Positions 33,456 to 44,446 of a stretch of DNA of 64,000 bases are shown here, piece by piece. The stretch's first letter is position 1. Each line of letters starts with the position of its first letter. Under the pieces are notes generated by a model. It worked only from the letters and a program-made list of their open reading frames with translations. It ran no database searches and was not told where the DNA came from. A program made the position numbers and the translations under genes. This DNA comes from Hsuehochloa calcarea (lineage: Eukaryota > Streptophyta > Magnoliopsida > Poales > Poaceae): positions 23,802,818-23,866,817 of the forward strand of contig CM070613.1 in NCBI GenBank assembly GCA_036346395.1. The letters run 5' to 3'.

Positions 33456-34246
33456 TTAGTATTCGGTGTTGGGTGATTTCAGGGAGGGTAAACAAATAGA
33501 TACCATATTGGGATGGTCCCTTGGCTTAGGTTATGAGTTGTCGATTACATTTTCTATTGTTGTGTTCAAATTTTGAGATGTTATCAGAAAATATAATCTT
33601 TGCGTGCATACTGTGTTTGCTGTCGTGGTACGATTGAAGACCACCGTCAGATACCGTGCGAGTCTGCTCTGCGTGAGAGAAGACCAGGCAGCTTAAGGAA
33701 ACTTGGGAACTAATCACGCAGCCTTTTTTATCCCTTGAGCAGCTTGGCTGTTAATACAGTAGTTCAACTGGCTTTGCTTATGCTACAATGCAGTGTGTTT
33801 TCTTACAAATTAAAATCGAGCCAATTTGGATTGTTATAAGCGTATGTGCGGGCAAGTTTGATCTGCAATTATCAATTGTATCTATCTCTAAACAAAATGA
33901 GACAACGACTATAAAATGTGCACCACAATTGACTGCAACATAATTAAGCCTTCAGATGAAATTTTCCAAATGACATACCACCAAAATATCCAGTACCTTC
34001 CAATGACATACCAAAGCCAACACGACCCTTAAGCACGATCCATAGTTATTTGAACAAATCACTCAGATCATCATACATCACCAGAGGCTAGCTAAAAAAG
34101 ATCAAATAGTCACAATCCATAAACCCCTGTAAAATAACTAGAGTTGCAGCACCAGCACCAAAGCTACATCTTCCTCTATGATTGGGAACAAACCCAGGCT
34201 TCTTTTCCGGCGCTCTGCAGCGTTTGCACCCCACCAAGTCTAATTG

Positions 34247-34965
34247 TCAATCCTGTCTCTGATGTCTAGCAGCCAATTCCTTCAACTTATGGGTTCCAAT
34301 CAGATTCAACATGCACATTGGCAAAAGAAGCAGCAGCCACGCCAACAGTGGGCCGACCTCATCAAGGCCAGGCAGTTTTGTGTAAAACAGATAGGCATAC
34401 AAAAGGATTTGTAGCAAAATGTAACGATTCTGCAAAACAACAATGGGGAAACAAAAATGTTAGCTATGAATCTTGTAACACCAGAGTTGCAATAATAGTC
34501 AACAGGGGAAATGTTACATCACGGCAATTCTAAGGCGTTGAATCTAGTGATATCAACTGTAACAAAACATTTCCTTCTGCAAGGGCCATAGCTGTGCCAA
34601 ACACAAGCATGGGAGTTGAATGGAACAACAAAACCACTTCCTTAAGTTTCTACACCTCACGAATCTTGCAGATCTGAGGAGGAATAATTCTTACGGCGCT
34701 CGAATGCTCCCAAACAACGCTACACCTCAGGAATCTTGTAGAAAACCCTAACGCCACCACTTCCCATCTGATCAGATTGCCTGGTTTACCGAGCCAAAAC
34801 GAAAAATAGCAGGAACCTTTCGGTATTGACAAGGCATTTCATGATGGGTTTTCCTCTAACTTTAGATGTATAGCGATCGGGGATGCTTACGCTGAAGAAA
34901 CCGGCCCAGTTGAAGCCTTCAATCTCGCGCTCCTTTCCCACGCCGGTTGCCCCTTCCGCTTCCAT
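34247..34965 (-). CDS. Possible small membrane-protein gene, multi-exon
   Basis: On the minus strand a first exon (34965-34891) encodes 25 residues starting MEAEGATGVGKEREIEGF and ends at the donor GTAAGC. A last exon (34429-34247), preceded by the acceptor TTGTTTTGCAG, encodes 60 residues with a hydrophobic segment (LLAWLLLLLPMCMLNLIG) and a basic tail ending in a stop. Middle exons between 34890 and 34430 were not resolved; a segment with LVFGTAMALAEGNVLLQ near 34570-34615 is a candidate. The family is not recognised. It could be an intact host gene, a captured fragment, or chance. About 230 bp upstream lies the NAC gene fragment in the same orientation. Confidence 0.35.
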
Positions 34966-35193
34966 CGCCTCCGACGAACGGGTGGTGCGGAGGCGCCGGC
35001 GAGGCGAAGAGGACTATGATGACGAAGTGCAGCTATTGGGATGGGGATTTGGGTTGCCACTTGCCACTGCCTCTGGCCAATATCTGCCTCTATCCTCTGC
35101 CTCTTCTATTATTAAGGGATGAGATTGAAATCTAGCAAAACTCTCCTTCCAGCTCTCTCCGCGGTGCCCCACGGCCGGCCCTTCTTGTTGTAG

Positions 35194-35505
35194 ATCTCCG
35201 GCCCCGGCCGCGGGTTCGCCGCCGCCGCCACGGCTGGCTTCACGTCGCCGGTGGGCACCGTGTCGTACCGCTCGATGACACCCTTCTTGTTGTAGATCGG
35301 CACAGCACCCAGTCATCCAACTGCAGAATTTAGCTATCGAGATTTACGTTTCGAGGTGATGTTACTATGTTCGATGGATGTGACACGACGGAGGACGATA
35401 AGCTTCGCGCCGTTGTCTCTATCTGCGAGTGCGTGAGCCGTGACGCCAGGCAGCCGCCCTTTTTTATTTGTCTCTGCAATCAAATTAAAGAACTTGGCTG
35501 TATCA
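35194..35505 (-). pseudogene. Fragment of the NAC gene: intron 2 end plus exon 3 start
   Basis: The minus strand matches the NAC gene at about 59863-60280, including intron 2 sequence (GCGTCACGGCTCACGCACTC and CTCGCAGATAGAGACAACGG), the acceptor CTGCAG and exon 3 coding LDDWVLCR and IYNKKGVIERYDTVPTGDVK. Parts of the intron are deleted and one A is lost in CCGAATCTAC, shifting the frame. Retention of intron sequence shows copying at DNA level, not from spliced mRNA. At its downstream end GCCGGAGAT joins a second copy of ATCTACAACAAGAAGGGC (35179-35196). Confidence 0.92.
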
Positions 35506-36389
35506 AGCAGTTTTTGGTTAACCTGTAGAGTTGAACGGCCGCAGGACTAATGAGGTTCAGTGTTTGACCGTTTAATTTTTAGCTATACTAGTTGTATCTT
35601 TTAAGATAAAGAATATTTGAAATAAGACAAGTAATAACTTGTTTAATGCTATTCAATGTTAATTAACATAATTGATAGCAATTAACGACATTTAACAATG
35701 ACTAACGATAATTATCACAATTAAAGATAATTAATGCAATTGTCATCAATTAATGACGACTACCGTAATTAACTACAATTAACACCGATTTCCTACTTTT
35801 CATATGAAATTTCACTTGAAAATTAATAGTACCGAACTTTTATCTTTACATAACTATCATTTATGCATTTGTATCCACGACAAACATGTTACTTGCTCAA
35901 TATTTTTGCAACGATTACAATGGGGAAAAAATTAAATAATTAACATTGGAGAATGTAACTCGAGGTGTACCACATTGCAATTCATGCTTCGAAGAAAATA
36001 ACTTTGTTTCTTTGCAATATTTATAGGTACAATTGAAATATTAGAATACACCAGGAGTAGAGAAAAAGATACAAATTACAATATCAAAAGAGATAAATTT
36101 TAACTACTATATTTATTTGTATAAATATGCACATCTCCTTCCATTTAAAGAAATCGTCCATTGCTACTTCCAACCTACAATCACAGAAGACAATAGAGCA
36201 ATGAGATAGTACCAAAATGTTGTTTCCAAAAAAAAAATTTGATACTTCCAACCTAGTCTCTAGAATGAAAATGATAATATTTGATAGAATTTCATAGCAA
36301 ATTCCAATGGTAAAAAATAAAATGTAGCAGATGGAGGAGAAAATCTTAAGTTTTACGGAACGAGAACACGAAGCAACACATGACTGAGA
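35506..36389. other. AT-rich intergenic, no gene seen
   Basis: Contains a run of imperfect AATTAACGACA-like units at about 35650-35790 and short poly-A tracts, but no gene. Confidence 0.5.
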
Positions 36390-36481
36390 TGTGTCGACTA
36401 GACCAACCGTAAAGGACCTCTGTGGAATCCCACCTCTTGAAAATAATCATATATTTGTAATTCAGATTGCTTTTTTACCTA
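36390..36481. repeat. Dispersed repeat, copy 2, left part
   Basis: TGTGTCGACTAGACCAACCG matches the repeat at 29769. The copy is interrupted at 36481 by element C and continues at 49992. The last five bases, ACCTA, are the left target duplication. Confidence 0.65.
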
Positions 36482-37504
36482 TGTCGGTGTTTTAGAACCG
36501 ATCTTACGTAAAGATTGTTTGATTCGGGGGGTCTCCTAGAGATGAAATCACGCAGAGAGATTGACACGGGATTTTTATACATGTTCAGGCCTTCTCCGGA
36601 GAATAACAACCCTACTCCCGTGTGTGTGTGTGGTATTAATCAGATTCTCAACAATCAAGCCGTAAACTAAGACTATTACAAAGAACAAGATTTGTCTTTC
36701 TCCTTGATTGTCCTCGATTGGTGTTTTCGCCCCCTTTTCCTTCTGATTGATGCCTTTATATAGTCGTGAAGGAGTAGCCGTTTTCCCCTGCTGAAGAGGC
36801 GCCTAATTAAGCCAGTAATGGGCGCATGATGGCAATCATTACCGGTGTAGTGGCTCCTTCAGGCCGTTTGGCAGTTATCTTTCAGAGATAATGGGGTATT
36901 TAAGCACTATTACTGCGCAGAATAACAGTGCATGTGGACCGTCTGGATTCCTTAATCAATTGGACCCACTCGCTTGTAGGTTTTATTGATTATAAGGTGA
37001 TCGTGGCTGACTTGGTTGTAGCAGGACTTATGACTAGATACAGGTCATAGCAGAACTTATGACTGGATAATAGTCGTAGAAGGACTTACGACTAGGTACA
37101 GGTCGTAGCAGAACTTACGACTGGACAATAGTCGTAGAAGGACTTACGACTAGGTACAGGTCGTAGCAGAACTTACGACTGGGTAATGGTCGTAGAAGGA
37201 CTTACGACCAGGTAGTGGTCGTAGAAGAACTTACGACTGGGTAATGGTCGTAGAAGAACTTACGACTGGGTAATGGTTGTAGAAGGACTTACGACCAGGT
37301 AGTGGTCGTAGAAGAACTTATGACCATGACATGGTCGTAGTAAGACTTACGACTATGGGGGTGATTGTAGGAGAACTTACAATCACTTGGTAGGCCTCTC
37401 CCTTATAAATATAAGGGGTACTTCTGGGGACTACGTGACGTCATATTTACCCATAATAAGAATTATAGATAAAAGATAAAATAAGGATTATCAGATCCTC
37501 GTCA
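36482..37504 (-). repeat. 3' LTR of retrotransposon C, 1023 bp
   Basis: Plus-strand ends are TGTCGGTG and CTCGTCA. It carries a minus-oriented TATA box (TTTATATAG on the plus strand, 36755-36763), a GT run, and the U3 hairpin array at 37010-37350. It is the more complete of the two LTRs. Confidence 0.93.
37010..37350. repeat. 29-bp palindromic tandem array in U3 of C (3' LTR)
   Basis: About eleven units of the form GGTCGTAGAAGAACTTACGA plus CTGGGTAAT. Each unit holds the inverted pair GTCGTA and TACGAC around eight bases. Two unit versions (GACTGGGTAAT and GACCAGGTAGT) partly alternate. Confidence 0.9.
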
Positions 37505-37520
37505 TCTAGCCCCCCAGCTT
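37505..37520 (-). other. Polypurine tract of retrotransposon C
   Basis: The minus strand reads AAGCTGGGGGGCTAGA directly before the LTR start TGACGAGG. Confidence 0.85.
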
Positions 37521-37904
37521 AAAGTGAAAGTAACTTACTTGGTGAAGGATTTGCAAATGGTCTTACGACTATGAAAATATCGCAGAATAATGGTCGAAGG
37601 AAAAACTATTCGACATTTTGAGTGCTACTTTGACCATGAATTTGCTTGGTCAGGAGGGTTGCTTACGATTATCAAATAGTCGTAAAAACCCCTACGACTA
37701 TGAAGTGGTCGTAGTAGGGCGATCGGAAGAAAATCCTTTCCGATTGATACTTCATTCGACCAGAAAGACTTGGTCAAGAAAGTAATTTCGCTTTGAGGTG
37801 ACAAAACAAACCTAATTTTCTCGAATGCACTATCTAGGGAATTGCAACCGACTCCCACAGACCTGTCGATGAGACGGTTCCCAAAGCGGTGGCAATCGTG
37901 CAGT

Positions 37905-37912
37905 TATAAAAA
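37905..37912 (+). promoter_or_regulatory. TATA-like box for the extra gene of C
   Basis: TATAAAAA on the plus strand lies about 170-210 bases before the first candidate start codons (38083, 38118). It is antisense to the element's genomic RNA. Confidence 0.4.
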
Positions 37913-38082
37913 CTTACCGGGAGTTAGACTTGGATTTTTACCTTTTTCCCAAATCGCTCCCACTGTTCTTCAAGTTTTCGCCTTCTCCGCCTCCGACTCG
38001 ATTTCGTCTTCTCCGCCGCCAACCCAATCGTGCCTTCTTTTGCAATCTTTTTTCAATCCAAAACTTCTTGTTTCTGAGAGAA

Positions 38083-41000
38083 ATGGCCAAGAAAGTTTCG
38101 AGTGGGAAGAGTCTGAGATGGATGCGCGAAGATTAAAGTCTTGGTCGACGCCGGAAAATTCCGAGAAGGCTCGTGAAATGGTTTCCGCTATTAGGCAAGA
38201 CTGCCGTCGGGAAAATGGGCAAATCCCGCCTTCCAAGCTGCATCGTGAGTCGCGCCTCCAACCGCTCGCTCACCCTTTCTTACGGTGGTACTCGAAAGAC
38301 TTTGGAGTGGAATTAGTGAATCTAGGTCCTAATTCCATTACTATCTTGAGTGTCTTCATGTACCTCTGCGAGGTGCGCACAGGAATTCGGCGGACCTCGA
38401 GCTTTTCCAATATTATTACGGATGGCTCGACAAACCGGAATTGCCGAAGTTACAGATGAAGCTCCACGACTTGAAGTCGAGGGAGTATATTCGAGTTTCA
38501 CTCGGTCTTCATGGTCGGATGGAGGAAGAGGTGGTTTCTTCGAAAGTCACCTCGTAAGACACCTCTCTTTCGTGGGGAAGGTCACGAGAAGAAATCTTCA
38601 TGGATTTGACTCAAGATATTAGCCGGATTGCCCCTACATTCAAGCCATCAAGGACTTGAAGGAGGAAGGGTTGACCGGATGGCATGTGGTGATGATTTCA
38701 TCACACGCCTAATTAGTCCCTTGAAGAAACGAGCATCTCCTATGTGGAGATATTCAGGAGAGGAGACCCACCGGGGACTATGACGAGGTAAGTGAACTTC
38801 CGACTTAGCTCTCGGCTTGGTCTTTCTCAAAGTTGTCTAATGTTCTTATCATTTACGGATCTTTCACAGTGGAGATTGACGCTAGAGTCAAACTCGCCTC
38901 GTGAGAAGTCTCCGCTACCCCGAGCGGTGATTCTCAAATCATTACGGCTTTACCCAAAATGAAAAGATAGAGCGCCTAAAGGTAATCAAAAGTTGATTTT
39001 TCTTTAGGACTTTATAGTCGAGAAGAACTTACGACTAGTGGTGATCGTAGAATATCTTACGATCAAGAAAATGTCGAGAAAAACTTACGATTTGACACCG
39101 GGTCGAGAAAAACTTACGACCGGTTAGTAATTCTTCTTTTTCTGTTTTGCTTTACAGAAAGTAGGCATGAAAAATCGTCCAGACGACGAGGAGTTTGCGC
39201 TGATAACCATTGGTGCAGCATTGTCGAAAGACAAAGGCTCGGCTCCTCCGTCCAAGAGACGTCGACTTGCAAGATCCGCTGATAAGGGAGGAGCAAGTTC
39301 GAGCTCTGGTCTTTCGACCAGATCTTCTACAAAGCTCGCGCGGACGAATCAGAATTGAAGCCGAGGTCAAGCTATCGGGCCGAGGAGGTCGAAGCAACTG
39401 AACCTCTTAAGCGCAAACCCCGCAGGGCTAAGGTACCCTTCTACTATGACAAGGAATCTTTCGCAGTTTCTGCCACTCCTAGTTTTGTTAAGCAACTGGA
39501 AAAGGAGATCTGGAAAGATTTTATGTCTTTTGTGAAGGACGATGTTGCTCCAGCACAGCCTGTAGTTGAGGGTAGTGCTGCTCTTGGAGTGGTCGAGACT
39601 GGTCTCGGCCATCCAGAGAATCAGGAGACCAGAGATGTGGTTCCTGTTCAAAATCTACGACCAGACGTGGTCGTAGCTGGACCCATTATTGAACCTCGAC
39701 CAGACGTGGTCGTAGAGAAGAAGAAGTCCTCCGTTGGGAGGATTGCTCCAAAGTTCCTGGTTAAGACCAGGGTGCAGAGGTATGCGAAATGTACTAAAGT
39801 GTAAGAACAATATTTACCTTTTTCCTTTTCACAACCTGATTTGCTTTTCTTTATTTTAGTCCGACTCTTCAAATTTCTGAATGCTTAGTTGATAAGCCCA
39901 TTGCCACTTCTTCCGTTACTGGAGAGGTAACAATGGAGGTGGTCGAAGGATCATCCTTGGCCCAGGTGGCCGATGAAGTTGTGGCTCCCAAAGTGGTTCC
40001 TACAACTGCCGAGGTTGTAGCTACGATCGTTGAAGTAGCGGCGCGCCCATCAAGTAGCGGCATACCGCTGAAGTGGCGACACGACATCGAGGTCGAGAAA
40101 CAACAGGCGGTGAGAAGCCTCGTCAAGGCGGTGATGAGCTCAGACACCGCTACCGAAAGGAAATCGTGGCGACGTTCCTTCCAAAGATTCAAAGAGAAGC
40201 CGCAGCTACGTAATCGAGGAAGAAGAATATTTCAACTTCGTGGCCGACTTCTTTGGACTCGCTCGCTGTAGGGTCTTCTGCTTTTAGATCTCGCGACCGA
40301 ATCCCCCATCCCAACGATATTCCCAACAGAGGAAACATCTTTGACAATGAGCGTCTTGAGAAGGTTTGGTGGGATCAAGTTGCGAGGATAGACAAGCTGC
40401 AGAGCCCGGAGCTGGTGTACTCGACATTTGCTAGGTCGACCATGAATGTAAGTATTTTTAGGATACTTATATATGTGGCTTTCCCTTTCTTCTCACTTTG
40501 CCTTCCTTTGCGTAAAGCTCTAGAGCAAATTGCCGTTGTTGGTGAGTATCATCGATAACTTCTAGAGCTACGACAGGAAAAAGAGGAACTCTGCATACAG
40601 GCGGAGAGATGGTAAGTCACTGTTATTCATAGTCGTTTTCGACTTGACTACTTATATAGTGCTTACGAGATTTGTCATGGAAAAACTCATGACAAGGTAT
40701 TGGTCGTAAAGAGTTTACGACCAGAGGCTTTGTCGTAGAAAGACTTACGACCAGGTCAATGGTTGTAGAAGAACTTACAACCGATTGACTGATGTTCATA
40801 TCTACTTTTATCCTTTGTAGGCTAAAAAGTGACACAAAGACCTTAGCTGACTCGCTCGATTATGAAAAAGAGGAGTCAAAAAAACTAAGGGAGGAAGTAG
40901 TAGACCTCTTGAAGAAACTTCGAGAAGCCATCTCTGCAACTAGAAGTTTGCAGGAAAAAATAAACAGTAAGTGCTGAACTTAAGACTGCTTTTGACTTTG

Positions 41001-41909
41001 ACCTTTACCCGACTCTCATTTCTTTTCCAGAAAAAGAAGATGAGATGAAGAAGCTCCTGATCAAGTTGGAGAAAAGCTTTGGTCATTCAGAGTTTTCGTA
41101 TTTCCAAGAATAAGGATCAGAACTCGAGGATCTGAAACTCGAGTAATGTAAGCAATTCTTTACTGTCATTCTTTTCGATTATTTTCCTTTTCTAATGCTA
41201 ATTTCTTTTTCAGAAATTGCTGTCGAATTGAGAAACCTCGATGCTGAAATAAATGAAAAAACTCTGATCTATAACGAGTCCATCCGCATTGCTAAGAAGA
41301 ATGCAGAGGACGTTAGAACATGGGAGAAAAAGCACGCTGAAACCATTACTTCCCATGAAGAAGAAGTCAAGAAGTTGTATTCTCGACTAGTAGGTAAGAA
41401 ATGTTTTTACCTATAATTATATTTGTGTTCTCTTCCTCTAGAAGTTTATTTTTGTTTGACCAGTTTTATTCTTTTTAGAACAAGTGGTCGAAAACAAAAG
41501 ACTTCGCGAGGCTTCGACTCGTACCCAACAGGAGATGGAATCAATGAATACTAATCTTCAAGGCAACATCACACTCCTGAACCATGTACTTGGTGAGCTA
41601 CATTCTGAGGGAAAAACTCCTCGAGAAGATACGATAGCTGCTCACATAAGTACCATCGGGGAACAAGTCGGAACCTTGCATGAAATGGTGACCACTCTGA
41701 AGGCCAACCAAGCTGAATCCATAAGGGAGGCAGTCAAAGCTGCAGTAAGTTACGCTTTGGCGAAACTTAAAGCTCATGACCCCCGCCTTAATGTGCAACC
41801 AATCGAAGCCGACTTCGACTGCCCTGAATCAGAGGCGGGTCGTCTTATTGAAGAAATGCAATCGGTTGGCAAAAGGTATGAGGAAATGCAACTGGGCTCT
41901 CCTCTTTGA
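38083..41909 (+). CDS. Extra antisense gene of retrotransposon C, with about ten exons
   Basis: The N-terminal domain (about 38118-38400) has HPFLRWYSKDFGVELVNLGP and ITILSVFMYLCEV, matching the extra gene of element A. The C-terminal half is coiled coil ending at a stop at 41907-41909. Splice junctions of consensus type are frequent: introns 38788-38869, 38982-39157, 39801-39859, 40612-40820, 40967-41030, 41148-41213 and 41394-41478 all have GTAAGT-like or GTAA donors and pyrimidine-rich AG acceptors. The exons at 40524-40541 and 40566-40611 are very small and less certain. The start is unsure: 38083 (MAKKVSSGKS) and 38118 are in different frames. The role is unknown; a coiled-coil structural or regulatory protein is a guess. 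A frameshift near 38375 and stops in some exons suggest this copy is damaged. Confidence 0.6.
39655..39717 (+). repeat. Hairpin motif inside an exon of the extra gene
   Basis: CTACGACCAGACGTGGTCGT occurs at 39655 and again, one base changed at its start, near 39696. Both are palindromic and encode RPDVVV. The core matches the U3 array unit. Confidence 0.8.
40690..40785. repeat. Intronic copies of the GTCGTA hairpin unit
   Basis: GGTCGTAAAGAGTTTACGAC, GTCGTAGAAAGACTTACGAC and GGTTGTAGAAGAACTTACAA lie in the 40612-40820 intron. The last has compensating changes in both arms. Degenerate copies also occur at 39015-39120 in another intron. Confidence 0.85.
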
Positions 41910-41965
41910 GTAATCAGAACGACTTTGTGAGACAGACAAGTTTCTGTTGATGAAATATATATGAT

Positions 41966-42177
41966 CCATCTTGTTTCCTGCAAATTATCTTGTCGAGTAG
42001 TTAGCAACCCAAAAGATAACTAACGAATGAAAGACCAAGAACTGAAGTTAAATTAATAACTTTATCCTAAGCCATCTTGTTTCCTGCAAATTATCTTATC
42101 GAGTAGTTAGTAACTCAAAAGATAATTAACGAATGAAAGACTAAGAATTGAAGTCAAATTAATTACTTTATCCTAGC
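41966..42177. repeat. 106-bp tandem duplication after the extra gene
   Basis: CCATCTTGTTTCCTGCAAAT through TTATCCTA is present twice, starting at 41966 and 42072, in the spacer between the convergent genes. Confidence 0.85.
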
Positions 42178-42322
42178 CCCCGACTATTTGCATAGCTTGT
42201 TTAGACAATCTAAGTAAATAGTGTGTGAAATAGGGTTTCTGAAAATAGAGAGAGGTTTGTTTAACTTATAGTTTTTGTTATGGTTGTCAAGCACTGGTCG
42301 AAAGAGTAGAAACGACTCGACA

Positions 42323-42850
42323 CTAGGAAGTTCCTTCTAGTGGGCAGGACCACGTGCAGAGAGGAAAGGCTTCAACTAGGTGATGTTACCATCTCCGACT
42401 AGTTTAATCAAACCAAGAACAGTGACTTGAGTTAAGCAAACGTTTAGAGGACTTTAATAATTCGTTCGCCCTTTTCTGATGGACTCGATAAGTCTTTTCT
42501 AGTAGCAAAAGGGGGAGACTGAGCAACGCTAGGAAGTTCCTTCTAGTGGGCATGACCACGTGCAGAGAGGAAAGACTTCGACTAGGTGTGTCTCTTCCTT
42601 CGACCAGTTAAAACGAAACGAGTACACCAAAGGTGGTTGAATGAATATAAAAAAGTGCACTCTACTTAAAATATTTTTTGAAATTACTGCAAAAATAAAC
42701 TAAGATGGGAAGAGTTGGCTTTGAGAACATTTCGACTAGATAGAACCCGAGCTCTCTTTATTGGCAACAAAAGTGAGTAACGAGTCGATGCTAGGAAGTT
42801 CCTTCTAGTGGGCAGGACCACGTGCAGAGAGGAGAAGCTTCGACTAGATG
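42323..42850. repeat. Three copies of a CTAGGAAGTTCC block
   Basis: CTAGGAAGTTCCTTCTAGTG with GACCACGTGCAGAGAGG recurs at 42323, 42529 and 42791. Each block contains a CACGTG core. It lies in the spacer between the extra gene and pol. Confidence 0.8.
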
Positions 42851-42985
42851 ACGTTACTTGCCTTTCGACTAGTGTAAAGAAAACTGGGTGTTTTTGGATC
42901 ATAGTTGAAAGATTATAAAAGCACTACTCAAAAATAAGACAAAAGAGGTAGAAGGAACCTGGACCTTTATTGCCTGAGAGGTTGG

Positions 42986-44375
42986 TCACACATAGAATTT
43001 GCGTAACTGATCGATGTTCCAAGAGTTTGAGAGAACCTGTCCGTCTTCCATTGCTAGTCGTACCGACCCTGGCCGAGTAACTTCGACCACTATGTAAGGA
43101 CCTTCCCACTTGGGAGAAAGTTTATTCCGATTAGACTTGTATTGGCAGAGCCTCAACACCAAGTCACCTAGAGCAAGGCTGCGAGGCTGGACCTTACGAT
43201 CGTAGTATCTGCGCAGGGCTTGTTGGTAGACTGCTGAACGGATTAAGACCAGGTTTCTCCTTTCTTCGAGTAGGTTAATGTCATCTGATCGAAGTTGTTT
43301 CTGGTCGGAGTTGTTGAAGGTTTCAACTCGTGTCGACCGCAATTTTAGCTCCGAGGAAGCATGGCTTCGGCCCAACACTAGAAAAATGGTGTTTCTCCTG
43401 TCGCCGACTAGTGGTCGCATTTAACCGCCCACAATACTAAGGTAATTCTTGTACCCAAGCTCCCGAGCGCTTAACGAGTCGGGTCAAGACTCGGTTTTAA
43501 TTCTCGCATTATTTGGCCGCTTGCACGCTCGACCGCCCGCTGCTTTGGGGATGTGCAATGTAACCATAACATAACTTGGTACCCAACTCGTCGCAAAATT
43601 CCTGAAAGTTTGCACTTGCAAATTGTTTGCCATTGTCTGTAATTATCCAACTCGGAACTCCAAATCGGCTAATTACGCATCTCATCATGAACCTTTTTGC
43701 TGCTTTCGTTGTTATCCTAATTACAGGTTCGGCTTCGATCTATTTTGTGAATGTGTCAATAGCCACAAAAAGGAATTCGAAACCTCCTGGAGCTTTGGGA
43801 AACGGTCCTAGGATATCGAGACCTCAGGTCGCAAAAGGCCAAGAAAGAGGTATTGTTTGTAATGCTTGAGCTGGTTGGTGTATCTGTCTACCATGAAACT
43901 AGCATTGGGCACACTTTTTAACCACCTCTTTAGCATCGTACAGAGCTGTTGACCAGTAGAAACCTTGTCGAAAGGTCTTACCGACCAGCGTTCTGTAGGA
44001 AGCATTCGTCCCACAGATGCCACTGTGTATATCATGAAGGAGTGTTAGTCCTTCGTTTTGCGGAATGCATCGCATGAGTACCCCTTGGGTTCCTCGTTTG
44101 TAGAGGACTCCTTCGACCAAAGTATACATTTTGGCTTTTCGGGATAAACGATCTGCCTCAAGATCATCCTCGGGTACGAAACCCTTGTGAAGATACTCGT
44201 AGATGGAAGTACTCCAGATATCCTCGTAATCTAGTGAGGCTATTTCAATAGGAGGTGTCTCTGGTTCTTCGACCAGAGACGGCTTTTGGAGTTGCTCCAA
44301 AAACTCCTTTGGCATCGCAGATCGGAACAAGCCATCCGAGCAAGTTGGTCTCATGAGGAAATTATCCTTTCGAGG
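42986..44375 (-). pseudogene. Integrase of retrotransposon C
   Basis: The C-terminal domain is clear (LSPKWEGPYIVVEVTRPGSV, about 43030-43125), followed upstream by LRRYYDRKVQPRSLALGDLV. The zinc-binding region (about 43900-44040) reads HSGICGTNASYRTLVGK, where the second His of the HHCC finger is replaced by Asn; element A has HAS at the same place. The core between them is frameshifted. Integrase would insert the element DNA, but this copy lacks both an intact frame and a complete zinc finger. It converges with the extra gene across about 1.1 kb of repeats. Confidence 0.8.
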
Positions 44376-44446
44376 ATTGAATTGTACCTCAAACCTAAAA
44401 ATGCTTTTCTAGCTTACGATTCGATAAGTACCGAGACATTGTCAAG

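Noticed and set aside
37010..37350. CRISPR-like array
   Set aside because: Units are contiguous 29-bp tandem repeats without unique spacers, lie in an LTR of a plant retrotransposon and have no cas genes nearby.
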